Positions 32,981 to 33,853 of a DNA stretch of 33,853 bases are shown here, piece after piece; the first letter of the stretch is position 1; every line of letters begins with the position of its first letter. Where the stretch lies: positions 1 to 33,853 of the forward strand of contig NZ_JAUYUD010000100.1 in NCBI RefSeq assembly GCF_030692605.1, in the 5' to 3' direction. The position numbers and the translations under genes are program-made. The notes under the pieces were generated by a model. It worked only from the letters and a program-made list of their open reading frames with translations, did no database searches and was not told where the DNA came from. The stretch is from Lutibacter sp. (GTDB lineage Bacteria > Bacteroidota > Bacteroidia > Flavobacteriales > Flavobacteriaceae).

Positions 32981-33697
32981 TTACTTGGCTAAGGTTCTCA
33001 AATAATTAACAATTAGCCATCTATCTTCATCATTTGGTATTTTCTTTGTATACTCTGGCATATCATCTCTACCAAAAGATGTTTTATAAAATAATTCACC
33101 ATCTGTTTGTTTTTGAAAAACTGCAGAAGAAAAATCTCCTAAATCTCCTTTCATTTCAGCCGCTTTTGGTCCATCACCTAAACCTTTTGCTCCATGACAA
33201 GATTTACAATGTTTAGTGTACAATGATTTTCCAATAGCTGCATCAGTTTTTGAATCAATGGGATTTTTCATTGTAACATATTTAGAAGGCACTTTCCAAT
33301 CTGAAATGTTGGTTGTAATTTTGGGCACTTGAACAACTACTTTTACTGGAGTTTCATCCTCAATAACTTTTTTTGGTTGTTCGGTAACCACCACTTTTGT
33401 TTCAATTTCAACTTTAGTTTCTTCGTTCACCTTCGTCTCAGTTGTTTTTTGCGTAACTACTTTTCTAGGTTCTTTTGTAGTAATTTTTGTAATTGTCGTA
33501 GTTTTTACAATATCTTTTGGTACATCTCCTTCAAGAATTTCAATTCCTATTTTACCAATTGTATCAGTTTTAATTATTACAGTTTCAGTGATAATTGAAT
33601 CATTGAGACTATCTGTTTTTTCCTGTTTTTCTTTTGTACCACAATTTTGAAAAAGCAATGAAGTACTTAAAATTGTCAAAATAAATAATTTTTTCAT
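32981..33697 (-). CDS. Lipoprotein cytochrome c on a long Thr/Lys/Val linker
   Basis: 238 residues. A type II signal peptide ends at SLLFQNC (lipid cysteine C19). Residues about 30-130 are a low-complexity linker rich in Thr, Lys, Val and Glu, such as KTTTITKITTKEPRK. A class I cytochrome domain follows with C164-K-S-C167-H168 and the distal ligand M213 in RDDMPEYTKK. The domain is closely similar to the 25546-25950 cytochrome, including WKVP-KY--MKNP and GDLGDFSS. The tether should let the haem domain reach across the periplasm, and because Bacteroidota lipoproteins may go to either membrane, its site is open. No FNR-like dyad at 33 bp spacing was found upstream. Confidence 0.85.
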   Translation of the reverse strand: MKKLFILTILSTSLLFQNCGTKEKQEKTDSLNDSIITETVIIKTDTIGKIGIEILEGDVPKDIVKTTTITKITTKEPRKVVTQKTTETKVNEETKVEIETKVVVTEQPKKVIEDETPVKVVVQVPKITTNISDWKVPSKYVTMKNPIDSKTDAAIGKSLYTKHCKSCHGAKGLGDGPKAAEMKGDLGDFSSAVFQKQTDGELFYKTSFGRDDMPEYTKKIPNDEDRWLIVNYLRTLAK

Positions 33698-33853
33698 TTT
33701 ATTTTGTTTTATTAATTAATAATGCGAATTAAGGGTTAAAAATCACAAGAAAAAAGCAAAAAATTTATGATAAAAAGCAATAAAATATTTGCATAAAAGC
33801 CTGATAATCAGTATATTTATAGTGAATTTCAAACATTATAAAAAACATGATTA

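Noticed and set aside
33801-33811. CTGATAATCAG palindrome upstream of the lipoprotein cytochrome as another FNR-like site
   Set aside because: Its half-sites are separated by one base instead of four and there is no TAnnTTTA or TAnnTTTG element at 33 bp.

Overview
The window reads as chromosome of a low-GC member of the Bacteroidota, most likely Flavobacteriaceae. Evidence: strongly A/T-biased codon use, promoter -7 elements of the Bacteroidota type TAnnTTTG, no Shine-Dalgarno-led starts, a fused hemC-hemD gene, an inserted four-helix-bundle (23S IVS-type) gene, and family-typical versions of Nif3, LpxK, IorA and ferrochelatase. I do not assign a genus.

Region by region. (1) 1-1.8 kb: the 5' end of an IS1595-type transposase runs off the left edge; its element appears to have cut off the N-terminus of a UbiA-like membrane gene, which is followed by a methyltransferase. 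(2) 1.8-10 kb: housekeeping genes (a CdsZ-like coiled-coil protein without zinc ligands, Nif3-like protein, LpxK, purine nucleoside phosphorylase, Ppx/GppA, SixA-like phosphatase, PdxH, a sodium:solute symporter, RecR). (3) 10-14.3 kb: a compact leftward operon iorA-iorB-ADP-forming acyl-CoA synthetase for ATP-yielding oxidation of 2-oxo acids. (4) 14.7-25 kb: haem synthesis, with hemH and an AraC-type regulator leftward and hemA-hemCD-hemB-(27-codon ORF)-hemL-hemE-(four-helix-bundle cassette)-hemN rightward. Apart from protoporphyrinogen oxidation, the C5 route from glutamyl-tRNA to haem is present, using the oxygen-independent HemN. (5) 25-33.8 kb: two divergent sets of respiratory membrane-complex genes. 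The leftward operon encodes an Fe-S protein, an NrfD/ActC-type quinol-site protein, a periplasmic beta-domain anchor and two monohaem cytochromes c. The rightward operon encodes a small membrane protein, a tetrahaem cytochrome, a second Fe-S protein and a second NrfD protein. A third related cytochrome, a lipoprotein on a long linker, lies beyond. No molybdopterin or other catalytic subunit is in the window.

The strongest unexpected signal is regulatory. Three operons (iorAB-acs and both NrfD modules) each have an FNR/CRP-like dyad TGAY-N4-RTCA whose centre is exactly 33.0 bp upstream of the centre of a TAnnTTTA element, the geometry expected of class II activation. Two more such dyads lie between the AraC gene and hemA. 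This suggests one Crp/Fnr-type regulon joining amino-acid/2-oxo-acid fermentation, two quinol-cytochrome modules and possibly haem supply, plausibly for low-oxygen growth. The 857-bp region between the NrfD operons also carries a cluster of TGTCTT repeats and two further inverted repeats, so it seems to be under several controls.
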